A DNA stretch of 60,565 bases from an uncultured Sphingobacteriales bacterium. Lineage in GTDB: Bacteria; Bacteroidota; Bacteroidia; Chitinophagales; Chitinophagaceae. A program made the position numbers and the translations under genes. The DNA lies in contig CAMLFX010000004.1 in assembly GCA_946479435.1 (NCBI GenBank), forward strand, positions 1 to 60,565, in the 5' to 3' direction. The notes beneath the pieces are model-generated. The model was not told the DNA's origin. It ran no database searches and was given only the letters and a program-made list of their open reading frames with translations. Position 1 is the first letter of the stretch; every line of letters begins with the position of its first letter. Positions 1 to 8,590 of this stretch are shown one piece after another.

Positions 1-1
1 G

Positions 2-55
2 CGCCTGCATACAAACAAAGGCAATAGCATAATGAAATTTACGGTAGTGAAGTAA
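2..55 (+). CDS. Possible C-terminal end of a gene cut by the window edge
   Basis: Frame 2 is open from the window edge to a TAA at 53-55, and a strong hairpin terminator follows 22 bases later. The other two forward frames stop at 25-27 and 30-32, so this is the longest readable frame. Only about 17 residues are visible, ending in KFTVVK, and no family can be recognised. The call rests mainly on the terminator needing an upstream gene; it could equally be non-coding. Confidence 0.3.
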   Translation, partial: RLHTNKGNSIMKFTVVK

Positions 56-77
56 GTCAAAATTATAGACTTTAAAT

Positions 78-110
78 AAAGCCAATGAACATTGTTCTTT
101 GGCTTTTTGT
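78..110 (+). terminator. Rho-independent terminator
   Basis: The arms AAAGCCAA (78-85) and TTGGCTTT (99-106) pair perfectly. An inner GAAC/GTTC stem (87-90 with 94-97) follows a single T-T mismatch, and a run of T follows the hairpin. It ends the transcript arriving from the left and isolates the haem-binding gene that starts at 146. Confidence 0.8.
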
Positions 111-145
111 ATATAACCTAATAACTTGCTAACAATTCGTTTGGT

Positions 146-616
146 ATGAAAAAAATATTGATAATAGTAATAGTATTGCTGATAGGTATTCAGTTCATAA
201 GGCCAGCATATAATAATGCGGAAGCAAAACCTGCTACCGATGTAACAATGGCTTATAATGTTCCGCTAAATGTGCAGCAAATATTAGACAAGGCTTGCCG
301 CGATTGCCACAGCGACTATACCAACTACCCATGGTACGATAAAATACAACCCGTAACCTGGTGGGTGCAGCACCATGTTGATGAAGGCAAAAGCGAGCTC
401 AATTTTTCGCAATTTGCCACATACACAGGTAAAAAGAAAGCCCATAAGCTGGAAGAGATTGGAGAAATGGTGAAGAAAGGTGAAATGCCCCTGCAAAGCT
501 ACACCTGGATGCATAAAAACGCCAGGCTCAGCGAAGATGAGAAACAAGCATTGATAAGCTGGAGCAATGCACTAAGACAACAAATAATTGTTCAGGAAAG
601 ATTGACCGTAGAATGA
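146..616 (+). CDS. Haem-binding domain protein (single CXXCH)
   Basis: A 156-residue exported or membrane-anchored protein. Residues 1-20 form a hydrophobic signal/anchor (MKKILIIVIV...). A CRDCH haem-attachment motif lies at 51-55, followed by the aromatic and His-rich stretch YPWYDKIQPV...HH typical of the Bacteroidota Haem_bd domain (PF14376). Family knowledge suggests a periplasmic c-type cytochrome-like role; the redox partner is unknown. Its stop codon overlaps the start of the exonuclease gene by four bases (ATGA), so the two are probably translated together even though their functions look unrelated. The start ATG is the only reasonable one. Confidence 0.8.
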   Translation: MKKILIIVIVLLIGIQFIRPAYNNAEAKPATDVTMAYNVPLNVQQILDKACRDCHSDYTNYPWYDKIQPVTWWVQHHVDEGKSELNFSQFATYTGKKKAHKLEEIGEMVKKGEMPLQSYTWMHKNARLSEDEKQALISWSNALRQQIIVQERLTVE

Positions 617-1386
617 GGATAATATCATACAATGTAAACGGCATACGTGCCGCCATGAAAAAAGGCTTTGTTGAATGGCTGGCAACTGACCCTGCAGATA
701 TAATCTGTCTGCAGGAAATAAAAGCGCATAAAGAAAACGTAGATTTTGCCGCTATTGAAAACCTGGGATTCCATACTTATTGGTTCCCGGCTGAAAAGAA
801 AGGGTATAGCGGAGTGGCCATATTCTCGAAAATAGAACCCGATGCCGTGTTTTACGGCAATGGTATTATGCAAAGCGACGCAGAGGGCAGGGTGATACGT
901 GCCGACTATGGCGATATAACACTGATTAACGCATATTTTCCCAGTGGTACTAGCGGCGATGAAAGACAAACATATAAATACTGTTGGCTGGATGAATTTT
1001 TTGAATACATACACGAACTGAAACACGACAGGCCCAAGATCATAATTTGCGGCGACTATAACATAGCTCATAAAGAAATAGACATACACAACCCTGTGAG
1101 CAATAAGAAGAGCAGTGGTTTTCTGCCTGAAGAAAGAGCCTGGATGGATAAGTTTTTCAATAGCGGCTTTATTGATGCATTCAGGGTGTATCACGAAGAG
1201 CCACACCGCTATAGCTGGTGGAGCGCCCGTTTTCCAAGTGTGCGCGAGCAGAATAAAGGGTGGCGTATAGACTATCTGAATGTAAGCGAGCCATTGCGCG
1301 CCCATTTAAGAGGAGCCGATATATATCCTGATGTAAAACATTCAGACCATTGCCCGTGTTTTCTGCATATTTCGCGCAGCGCATAG
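613..1386 (+). CDS. xth: Exodeoxyribonuclease III (AP endonuclease)
   Basis: A 257-residue exonuclease/endonuclease/phosphatase-family protein of the usual ExoIII length. Visible active-site elements are NVNGIR near residues 7-12, the metal-binding Glu in LQEIK (E35), GDYNIAH in the middle and HSDHCP close to the C-terminus, which holds the catalytic Asp-His pair. The family cleaves 5' of abasic sites and removes nucleotides 3' to 5' in base-excision repair in the cytoplasm. The start overlaps the stop of the haem-binding gene (ATGA), implying translational coupling. No terminator is seen before the following membrane-barrel gene. Confidence 0.93.
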   Translation: MRIISYNVNGIRAAMKKGFVEWLATDPADIICLQEIKAHKENVDFAAIENLGFHTYWFPAEKKGYSGVAIFSKIEPDAVFYGNGIMQSDAEGRVIRADYGDITLINAYFPSGTSGDERQTYKYCWLDEFFEYIHELKHDRPKIIICGDYNIAHKEIDIHNPVSNKKSSGFLPEERAWMDKFFNSGFIDAFRVYHEEPHRYSWWSARFPSVREQNKGWRIDYLNVSEPLRAHLRGADIYPDVKHSDHCPCFLHISRSA

Positions 1387-1484
1387 TCTTGATTGCAAAA
1401 AATGGAACAAATCGATTGCAATGCTTTTGATTTTTCGTTTTATGTATTATGTTTATACTTCGAAAAACTCTTTATTTCACTCTT

Positions 1485-2210
1485 ATGAAGAAAGTTGCTC
1501 TACTTTGTTTATTGGGCATTGGCTTGTCGGCAAGTGCTAACGCACAATCGCTTGAGTTGGGTATAGGTGGTGGTTTCAGTACAAACACCAGCCCCAGCGG
1601 TAACATGCTGTATCAAACCGACCAATCAGTTATTAACTATGCCGGTACTATAAAATTGTTGTACACAACAACATCTAACTTTCAGTTTGGGCTGGATGCC
1701 AGTATGGTTGAGCTATCAGGCAAATCATCAAAAAAATACAAGCATTTCGTATATCCTGATACTATAGGTGGCGACGGCAGAAAGCTGGTATTTTCAAAAT
1801 ACGCACCATCTATTTGCCTGGTGGGTAATAAAATACTGCCTATTAATAAGAGCAGCATTTACATAGGCCTTGCTGCGGGGTATGGTTTCGCACGCAACCA
1901 AACCGAAATTACCAAAGCTAATGAAAGCTATAAGGGCGCAGATGGCGGGCACGGACTGGTATTAGGCGGCCAAATTGGTTACCTTGGTTACCTGACCGAA
2001 GTGCTGAGCCTGAATGTGGAAGTAGCAGTACGGTCGTACAGTTTGAAATTTGATGCACCTGCTCCCTACGTATATCCCAAAGAAGATCTTCACTATGGTA
2101 TAGTTGCTATACCTATAACAGTTGGTCTAAGGTTCTACTTCTTCCGTTATGATAGCAACCTTGTACCCAGGCCATATAGGCAACGCCCAATGGGTAAGGC
2201 CATGTATTAA
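1485..2210 (+). CDS. Outer-membrane beta-barrel protein
   Basis: An exported protein of about 241 residues. I start it at the second ATG (1485) because MKKVALLCLLGIGLSASANA is a clean signal peptide ending before AQS; a longer reading from 1449 adds 12 residues that would disturb it. The mature part alternates short amphipathic strands with Gly-rich turns (GIGGGFS, LGGQIGYLGYL) and ends in strands such as ITVGLRFYFF, as in porin-like eight-strand barrels. Function is unknown. A strong terminator follows at 2231. Confidence 0.75.
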   Translation: MKKVALLCLLGIGLSASANAQSLELGIGGGFSTNTSPSGNMLYQTDQSVINYAGTIKLLYTTTSNFQFGLDASMVELSGKSSKKYKHFVYPDTIGGDGRKLVFSKYAPSICLVGNKILPINKSSIYIGLAAGYGFARNQTEITKANESYKGADGGHGLVLGGQIGYLGYLTEVLSLNVEVAVRSYSLKFDAPAPYVYPKEDLHYGIVAIPITVGLRFYFFRYDSNLVPRPYRQRPMGKAMY

Positions 2211-2230
2211 TAAACAACGTATTAAAATAT

Positions 2231-2268
2231 AATGAAAAAGCCGCAAGATTTCTTGTGGCTTTTTCATT
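2231..2268 (+). terminator. Rho-independent terminator
   Basis: A long hairpin pairs AATGAAAAAGCC on the left with GGCTTTTTCATT on the right around a TTT-containing loop, with one G-T pair in the stem. It lies 20 bases after the outer-membrane protein stop and 90 bases before the desaturase. The A and T runs on both sides mean it could work in either direction. Confidence 0.8.
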
Positions 2269-2331
2269 ATCAATGATATAGGTTACATATAAAATTTTGC
2301 CTAACATAGTATCGGCTAAAAGAGTAAATAT

Positions 2332-2339
2332 TATCTTTG
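2332..2339 (+). promoter_or_regulatory. -7 promoter element for the desaturase
   Basis: TATCTTTG matches the Bacteroidota -7 consensus TAnnTTTG and lies 16 bases before the TTG start at 2356. No -33 TTG at the expected 17-23 base spacing is visible, so only half the promoter is supported. Confidence 0.5.
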
Positions 2340-2355
2340 CACAAAATTTTATTAA

Positions 2356-3462
2356 TTGGCTACCATTCCTAAAAAGCTAGATATAGTGCGCTTTGCCCCA
2401 AGAAACGGGGAGGGTTTTTATGATACCCTGAAGAAAAAAGTAGAGGGTTATTTTAAAGAGAACAATCTTGACATGCATGGTAATAAAGCCATGTTCGCCA
2501 AAACACCAATGATAGTTGCCATGTACCTGTTGCCATATTTTGTAATGGTATCGGGCGTTGCTGCTACAAACCTTTGGGTGTTTTACGGTCTTTGGATATT
2601 AATGGGGATAGGTATGGCGGGTATAGGTTGTGCTGTAATGCACGATTCTAACCATGGGTCGTACTCTAACAACAAGAACCTGAACAAATACATGGGTAAG
2701 ATAATAGCACTGGTTGGCGGCTATGAGGTTACCTGGAAGATACAGCACAATGTGCTGCACCACACTTATACTAATATTGATGGCCTGGACGATGATATAG
2801 ATGCGGGTATTTTCCTGCGCTTTTCGCCGCATGCTAAAAAATACTGGGCACACCGTTACCAGCATTTATATGCCTGGATCCTTTACGGGCTGCTGACTTT
2901 GCAATGGGCTACCATCAAAGACTTTCGCCAGGTATATGATTATCATAAAAAAGATCTTTTACGCAAAGAGAAAACTACTTTGGGCAGGGCAATGTTCCAG
3001 CTTACTATATATAAACTGCTTTATTACGCTTATATATTTGTAATACCTGTAGTGGTTACGGGCATAGCATGGCAAAATGTACTCATAGGCTTTGTAATTA
3101 TGCATTTTGTTGCGGGTTTGCTATTGTCTTGCATTTTTCAACTGGCACACGTTATGGAAACTTCTGAATATCCGTTGCCAGGCGATGACAGGAAGATGGA
3201 GAATAACTGGGCTATCCATCAACTTTTAAATACGGCCAACTTCTCACCAAAAAGTAAGAGCGTTTTCTGGTTTGTTGGCGGCCTTAACCACCAGATAGAG
3301 CATCATCTGTTTCCTCATATTTGTCATATACATTATAAGCAGGTAGCTGTGCTGGTAAAGGAAACGGCACATGAATATGGTTTGCCTTACCAGGTACAGC
3401 CAAGTTTTGTACGCGCGGTGATAGAGCACGGACGTATGTTGAAAAAACTGGGGCGCAGCTAA
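2356..3462 (+). CDS. Membrane fatty-acid desaturase
   Basis: A 368-residue integral membrane di-iron desaturase. The three histidine boxes are present: HDSNH at 96-100, HNVLHH at 131-136 and QIEHH at 313-317. The QxxHH form of the third box is typical of front-end/acyl-lipid desaturases. Hydrophobic segments surround residues 50-95 and 210-265. It probably introduces a cis double bond into membrane-lipid acyl chains using oxygen. The reading frame begins with TTG at 2356, 16 bases after a -7 element, and no ATG occurs in frame until about residue 40, so the TTG start is likely real. The cold-shock gene follows, which suits a membrane-fluidity role, although that link is inference. Confidence 0.88.
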   Translation: MATIPKKLDIVRFAPRNGEGFYDTLKKKVEGYFKENNLDMHGNKAMFAKTPMIVAMYLLPYFVMVSGVAATNLWVFYGLWILMGIGMAGIGCAVMHDSNHGSYSNNKNLNKYMGKIIALVGGYEVTWKIQHNVLHHTYTNIDGLDDDIDAGIFLRFSPHAKKYWAHRYQHLYAWILYGLLTLQWATIKDFRQVYDYHKKDLLRKEKTTLGRAMFQLTIYKLLYYAYIFVIPVVVTGIAWQNVLIGFVIMHFVAGLLLSCIFQLAHVMETSEYPLPGDDRKMENNWAIHQLLNTANFSPKSKSVFWFVGGLNHQIEHHLFPHICHIHYKQVAVLVKETAHEYGLPYQVQPSFVRAVIEHGRMLKKLGRS

Positions 3463-3486
3463 GTTTTCAAATTGTATTTTTTACCC

Positions 3487-3494
3487 TATCTTTG
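3487..3494 (+). promoter_or_regulatory. -7 promoter element for the cold-shock gene
   Basis: TATCTTTG, an exact TAnnTTTG match, lies 28 bases before the GTG start at 3523 in the short gap after the desaturase. It would give the cold-shock gene its own promoter. The only nearby TTG (3472-3474) is too close to be a standard -33 element. Confidence 0.5.
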
Positions 3495-3522
3495 ATGCCT
3501 TATTATTTAAAAACAACAAATA

Positions 3523-3729
3523 GTGCAAACACAAAAATTAACAGGAACTATTAAGTTCTTTAATGAAGGCAAAGGTTTTGGCTTCATTAAACATGACGAC
3601 TCTAGCCAGGAAACATTCGTACACGTTAGCGGTTTAAGAGACCAAGTGAAAGAAAACGACCGCGTGGAGTTTGAATTACAACAAGGGAGAAAAGGCATGA
3701 ACGCAGTAAACGTTCGTGTTGTACAATAA
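3523..3729 (+). CDS. Cold-shock domain RNA-binding protein
   Basis: A 68-residue single-domain CspA-family protein. The nucleic-acid binding surface motifs RNP1 (GKGFGFIKH, with the preceding KFFN) and RNP2 (TFVHVSGL) are intact. It should bind single-stranded RNA and melt structures, acting as an RNA chaperone. The start is GTG at 3523; no ATG gives a full domain. It has its own -7 element and is closed by a perfect 13-bp hairpin, so it probably makes a short monocistronic transcript. Confidence 0.92.
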   Translation: MQTQKLTGTIKFFNEGKGFGFIKHDDSSQETFVHVSGLRDQVKENDRVEFELQQGRKGMNAVNVRVVQ

Positions 3730-3754
3730 TATTTAATTAAGATTATTTATTGCC

Positions 3755-3784
3755 AAAGGGCCGCAACTTCTGTTGCGGCCCTTT
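3755..3784 (+). terminator. Strong terminator between convergent genes
   Basis: AAAGGGCCGCAAC (3755-3767) pairs perfectly with GTTGCGGCCCTTT (3772-3784) around a TTCT loop, followed by a T-rich tail on the + strand. It ends the cold-shock transcript and may also stop the convergent E1 transcript, although the tail in that direction is less T-rich. Confidence 0.88.
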
Positions 3785-3815
3785 GTGTTTTATGTTTGGT
3801 TTAATCTTGTTGTTT

Positions 3816-5867
3816 TTAGTAGGCTAGTAACTGTCCTATTTTTTCAGCTACTTTTTCGGCACTGGGTAGCATTGCAGCTTCTAAAAGCATATTCATAGGT
3901 ACAGCCGGCAGATCGAGCGCGCCGATTGTTTGTACCGGTGCATCGAGAAACTGAAAGCAATTTTGTGCTATGCGGCCAGCCAATGCTTCGCAAAAAGAAT
4001 TGCGTAGTTGCTCTTCAGTAAGCACGATACATTTACCGTGTTTTTTCACGGTTGCAAATACCAGCTCTTCATCCAGAGGATATATCGTACGCAAGTCAAT
4101 CACTTCTACCTGTCCGGGATATTGTTTGGCGGCATTCTTAGCCCAATATACACCCATACCATAAGTTATGATGCATATAGAATCGCCATTGCCGATTGAC
4201 TCTTCATTAGCTGCGAGTGCAACTGTGCCTTTACCAAGGGGTAATACATAATCGCGATCGGGCTCTACCATTTTCGCCTCATCGGTACCGGGCACTTTAC
4301 TCCAATACAAGCCTTTGTGTTCCAGCATTACCACCGGGTTAGGATCGAGATAGGCTGCCTTCATAAGGCCCTTCATATCGGCCGCATTGCTTGGATAGGC
4401 TATTTTTATTCCCTTAATAGTAGCTAATGTACTTTCAACGCTACCACTATGATACGGCCCGCCACCACCATAAGCGCCAATAGGCACACGGATAATGCAG
4501 GAGACCGGGAATTTGCCGCAACTGAGGTAGCAAGATTTACTTATCTCGGTAACCAGTTGGTTGAGGCCCGGATATATATAATCGGCAAATTGTACTTCCA
4601 CAATGGGTTTTAGCCCTACGGCACTCATGCCAACTGTAGAGCCTATTATATAAGCTTCCTGAATGGCGGTATTGAATACACGGTTGTCGCCAAATTTATC
4701 GGCAAGGGTGGCGGCTTCGCGAAATACACCTCCCAGGCGTTTCCCTACATCTTGCCCATAAAATAAAGCCTCGGGGTAATCCTGCAATATTTCTTCTACA
4801 GCATGCAGGGCGGCATCAACCATTACAGTTTTGTCTTTGCCTTCCGGTGTACGATTCCCTTTTTCCTCAGTTGCCGGTGTAGGAACAAAAACATAATCAG
4901 ATACTGTGGCGGGGTCTGGTTCAGGCGCAGCTACCGCAGCATTGAATTCGTTTTCTATAAATGCCCTTTCTTCTTCTTCAATATTATCTAAAACACTTTC
5001 GCTGATGCCTTTTTGTATCAGTGCTTTACGTAGCTTAGGGCCGGGGTCATCAATTGCGTGTTTGTCAAGGTCTTCATTGGTACGGTACCACTCTTTACGC
5101 ACGCCCGAAGTATGATGGCCCAGCAGTGGTACTTTCGCATGTACCAGTATTGGCCTGCGTTCTTTGCGCACCCAATTGATGGTATAGTCCATTGTCTTAT
5201 ACGAGTCGGCAAAATCGCTGCCATTTACCCGTACACGCTCCATACCCTTAAAGCCGGCAGCAAATTCATAAGCATCCATTGTGCGTGCTTCGTCGCTGCT
5301 TACCGATATACCCCAGTCATTATCCTGAACCAGGTAAATAACGGGTAGCTGGTGCAGTACAGCAAACTGGAAAGCTTCTGCCACTTCACCTTCTGTAACG
5401 CTGCCATCGCCCAAAGAACAAACAACTACAGGTGGTGTGGGGTAGTTGATAAGTTTTTGTTTTTCTATATACTGAATACCCTGTGCAACACCCGTAGTAG
5501 GTACTACCTGCATACCTGTGGCGCTGCTCTGGTGTATTATCTTAGGGAAGTTTTCGCGGCGTGAATTAGGGTGATTATAGTAAGCGCGGCCACCTGTAAA
5601 GGGATCATCGCCTTTGGCCAGCAATTGCAGCATCAGTTCGTAAGGGCGAAAACCCATACCCAGCATCATACTTTCATCGCGATAGTAGGGGCTAACATAG
5701 TCGCATGGTTGCAAGAGCATGCCCGTAGCCAGCTGTATAGCTTCGTGCCCGCGCGATGTACTATGAACGTATTTGCAAATTGGCCTGTTGGCTTCGTAAA
5801 CATCGGCCATAGCCTTTGCGGTCATCATCAGCCTATATGCCTTAAGGAGAGTTTCTTTTGAAAGCAT
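3816..5867 (-). CDS. Fused E1 alpha/beta 2-oxoacid dehydrogenase
   Basis: A 683-residue protein joining both E1 subunits of a 2-oxoacid dehydrogenase complex. Residues 1 to about 310 are the alpha part, with the thiamine diphosphate motif starting GDGSVTEGE at 153-161 and ending near DNDWG at about 187. After an acidic and Pro-rich linker, residues from about 345 form the beta part (GQDVGKRLGGVFREA, VEVQFADYI, GAYGGGGPYHSGS). The family decarboxylates a 2-oxoacid and passes the acyl group to a lipoyl E2. The fused form is common in Bacteroidota and is usually annotated as branched-chain-type; the substrate cannot be read from sequence. No E2 or E3 gene is nearby. A -7 element lies upstream at 5902-5909. 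Confidence 0.88.
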   Translation of the reverse strand: MLSKETLLKAYRLMMTAKAMADVYEANRPICKYVHSTSRGHEAIQLATGMLLQPCDYVSPYYRDESMMLGMGFRPYELMLQLLAKGDDPFTGGRAYYNHPNSRRENFPKIIHQSSATGMQVVPTTGVAQGIQYIEKQKLINYPTPPVVVCSLGDGSVTEGEVAEAFQFAVLHQLPVIYLVQDNDWGISVSSDEARTMDAYEFAAGFKGMERVRVNGSDFADSYKTMDYTINWVRKERRPILVHAKVPLLGHHTSGVRKEWYRTNEDLDKHAIDDPGPKLRKALIQKGISESVLDNIEEEERAFIENEFNAAVAAPEPDPATVSDYVFVPTPATEEKGNRTPEGKDKTVMVDAALHAVEEILQDYPEALFYGQDVGKRLGGVFREAATLADKFGDNRVFNTAIQEAYIIGSTVGMSAVGLKPIVEVQFADYIYPGLNQLVTEISKSCYLSCGKFPVSCIIRVPIGAYGGGGPYHSGSVESTLATIKGIKIAYPSNAADMKGLMKAAYLDPNPVVMLEHKGLYWSKVPGTDEAKMVEPDRDYVLPLGKGTVALAANEESIGNGDSICIITYGMGVYWAKNAAKQYPGQVEVIDLRTIYPLDEELVFATVKKHGKCIVLTEEQLRNSFCEALAGRIAQNCFQFLDAPVQTIGALDLPAVPMNMLLEAAMLPSAEKVAEKIGQLLAY

Positions 5868-5901
5868 GATCCGTAATAGTTCTTCTGCGAATACAGAACC
5901 G

Positions 5902-5909
5902 CAAAACTA
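5902..5909 (-). promoter_or_regulatory. -7 promoter element for the fused E1 gene
   Basis: Read on the - strand this is TAGTTTTG, an exact TAnnTTTG match 34 bases before the ATG. No -33 TTG is seen at proper spacing. Confidence 0.45.
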
Positions 5910-6027
5910 ACCTTTACTACCCGAAAAACGAAAGATGATGAAAACACACAATGTGTATTGTGGAAAAGGCGTTACTATTATTAACAAGGCTTTTTTCACA
6001 ATTATTTTCATAAGTAAATAGAACCGC

Positions 6028-6035
6028 TATTTTTG
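6028..6035 (+). promoter_or_regulatory. -7 promoter element for the YfhO-led gene chain
   Basis: TATTTTTG, an exact TAnnTTTG match, lies 32 bases before the ATG at 6068. It would drive the six-gene chain up to 13369. The -33 element is not recognisable. Confidence 0.5.
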
Positions 6036-6067
6036 TTTCGTTAAAAACAACATTTCAAACTTTCGAC

Positions 6068-8590
6068 ATGAAGAAATACCTGCCACATATATTGGTAATA
6101 GTTGGCTTTATTTTACTTGCCCTGTTTTTCAGTTACCCGCAAATGGAGGGCAAGCAGTTAGTAGCGGGCGACCAGGAGCAATGGCGGGGCATGTCGGAAG
6201 AAGGACGTGCCTATCATGAGAAAACAGGAGAGCAGGTTTTTTGGAGCAATAGCATGTTTGGCGGTATGCCAACCTTTACCTACTACGTAGCAAAATCGAA
6301 CAACCTGGTACTATTTACACAAAACACCTTGTTTGATGGATTTATAAAAGCACCGGCTTCTTTTCTTATGCTGGCTATGATATGTTTTTACATTTTAGGC
6401 TGTGTACAAAAATGGGATAGATGGGTAAGTATTGCAGGGTCGGTGATTTATGCGTTTTCTACATATAATATTATACTTATCATAGCTGGTCATAATACCA
6501 AAATGTATACTATAGCGTATCTGCCTGCAATGATAGGTGGTTTGCTGCTTTTATACAGGTCTAGGTATTGGACGGGGATACCTCTTTTGGGTATAGCATT
6601 GGCCTTTATGATAGCTAATGCACACTACCAGGTATTATATTATGTGGTAATAATGGTTTTGTGTATTGTTATTGCTTTCCTCGTAATAGCGATTAATCAG
6701 AAGAAGCTAAAAGAATATTTCATTTCATCTGCTATTGCACTGGTTGTTGCTGCTGTTGCATTGGGACCAAGCTTACAGTTCTTCCTGGCAACCTTACAGT
6801 TTAACAAAACAACTATGCGTGGTGGTGAAAGCGAACTTACTTTCAACCACGATAAAGAAAAGAAAGTAGGCGGCCTTGATAAAGAATATGCATTCAGGTG
6901 GAGCAATGGTATCGGTGAAACATTTTCATTAATGATACCTCTTCTTTACGGTGGTGCATCGAGCGAAAATATTGGTGCAGATACTCATACGGGCGAAGCC
7001 CTGGCTAATTTTGGTGTGCCACAAGAGTATATTGACCAGATAACAGCACAGGCCCCTTTATACTGGGGGCCTCAGCCATTCCTTCTAGGCCCTGTTTATT
7101 TTGGGGCAGTTGTATGCTTCCTGTTTGTATTAGGTATGATGGTGGTACGGAGCCCGCACAAATGGTGGATAATTGGTGTGAGTGCTTTGGCAATAGTGAT
7201 GTCGTGGGGTAAAAATTTTGCAGGCCTCAATTATTTTTTATTCGATACACTGCCAGCGTTGAACAAATTCCGTATCCCATCCATGATACTGGTATTACCT
7301 CAATTCCTGTTTCCGTTTCTGGGTTTGTGGGCGCTGAACGATATTGTAAAAGAAAAGATAACGAGGGAAGACCTGTGGCGTAAAACTAAAATAGCTGTTA
7401 TAATAACTGCGGGCCTTTGCCTGGTAATTGGCATTGCCGGCAGTATGTTTTTCTCGTACAGATCGGAACTGGCCGATGCCAGCATGGCACAGCGCTATTC
7501 GCAAATGCTGAATAACCAGGAAGCAGGTGTGCAGATAGTAAAAGCTATACAGCAAGACCGCGCTGCAATAGCCACCAAAAGCGCACTGACAAGTGCTATA
7601 TATATAATACTGGCAGGTGCTGTAATATGGGGTTTTACACGCCGCAAAATAAAGCCACATATACTGGTAGCAGGTGTAGGGCTTCTGGCAGCTATAGATC
7701 TTATATCTGTTGCTTCAAGATACCTTGATGAAGACAGGTACCAGGAAGATGCATCGGAAATGACCTTCCAGCCAAGACCCGTTGATCAGCAGATAATGCA
7801 AGATCCTGACCGATATTACCGTGTGCTGGATGTAACCAAAGATGTATTTAACGATGGCCAGCAGGCATATTTCCATAAAGTAATAGGCGGACACAGCCCG
7901 GCTAAATTGGAAATATACCAGGACCTGATAGACGTTCACCTGAATGGAAAATTCAACATGCAGGTGCTGAATATGCTGAACACTAAGTACATAATATTTG
8001 CAGGGGGTAAAAATGGAGAACCTGTTGCGATGCCTAACCCCGAAGCATTGGGCAATGCCTGGTTTGTGAATGAAGTAAAATGGGCCAATACGGCCGATGA
8101 GGAAATATTGGCGATGAAAGCGAACTATTTAGGCGATACAACACAAGTGCCCGATGCCTTCAACCCTAAGACTACGGCTATTATGCGTAGTACTTACAAA
8201 AATGAGCTAAATGGCTATACCTATGGCAAGGATAGCGCAGCAGCAGTAAAGCTGAGTAAGTACGGCCTGAATCATATCAGCTTTACATCGAACAACAGCC
8301 AGAATGGTGTGGCCGTATTCTCTGATATCTATTATCCATACGACTGGCATGCCTACGTAGATGGCAAGGAAACACCTATTATGAAAGCAAACTATGTGTT
8401 GCGCGCTATAAAAGTGCCAGCCGGACAACATAATATCGAGTTTAAGTTTACACCTCAGAATTTTATTGTGGGCGATAAGATAGCAGCTGTATGTTCTACA
8501 CTACTTGTGCTGCTATTGATAGGTGCGATAGTGAAAAATGTAAGAAAACCTGAACAGGAAGAAACCAGTGCTGATATAGATAATGCATGA
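6068..8590 (+). CDS. YfhO-family multi-span membrane protein
   Basis: An 840-residue protein with an N-terminal membrane helix (residues 5-25), a conserved extracytoplasmic loop containing AGDQEQWRG and FGGMPTFTYYV, about ten more hydrophobic spans to roughly residue 555, a soluble beta-rich C-terminal domain and a last helix near 805-825. This is the layout of YfhO proteins, which resemble GT-C glycosyltransferases and are implicated in lipid-linked glycosylation in Gram-positives; the role in Bacteroidota is not established. The gene leads a chain with an acyltransferase and a flippase, which supports envelope polysaccharide or glycolipid work. Its stop overlaps the next start by four bases (ATGA). 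Confidence 0.82.
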   Translation: MKKYLPHILVIVGFILLALFFSYPQMEGKQLVAGDQEQWRGMSEEGRAYHEKTGEQVFWSNSMFGGMPTFTYYVAKSNNLVLFTQNTLFDGFIKAPASFLMLAMICFYILGCVQKWDRWVSIAGSVIYAFSTYNIILIIAGHNTKMYTIAYLPAMIGGLLLLYRSRYWTGIPLLGIALAFMIANAHYQVLYYVVIMVLCIVIAFLVIAINQKKLKEYFISSAIALVVAAVALGPSLQFFLATLQFNKTTMRGGESELTFNHDKEKKVGGLDKEYAFRWSNGIGETFSLMIPLLYGGASSENIGADTHTGEALANFGVPQEYIDQITAQAPLYWGPQPFLLGPVYFGAVVCFLFVLGMMVVRSPHKWWIIGVSALAIVMSWGKNFAGLNYFLFDTLPALNKFRIPSMILVLPQFLFPFLGLWALNDIVKEKITREDLWRKTKIAVIITAGLCLVIGIAGSMFFSYRSELADASMAQRYSQMLNNQEAGVQIVKAIQQDRAAIATKSALTSAIYIILAGAVIWGFTRRKIKPHILVAGVGLLAAIDLISVASRYLDEDRYQEDASEMTFQPRPVDQQIMQDPDRYYRVLDVTKDVFNDGQQAYFHKVIGGHSPAKLEIYQDLIDVHLNGKFNMQVLNMLNTKYIIFAGGKNGEPVAMPNPEALGNAWFVNEVKWANTADEEILAMKANYLGDTTQVPDAFNPKTTAIMRSTYKNELNGYTYGKDSAAAVKLSKYGLNHISFTSNNSQNGVAVFSDIYYPYDWHAYVDGKETPIMKANYVLRAIKVPAGQHNIEFKFTPQNFIVGDKIAAVCSTLLVLLLIGAIVKNVRKPEQEETSADIDNA

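Noticed and set aside
625..1305. 226-residue open frame on the - strand inside exonuclease III
   Set aside because: It is the antisense of a clear exonuclease gene with all active-site motifs, and no promoter or recognisable domain supports it.
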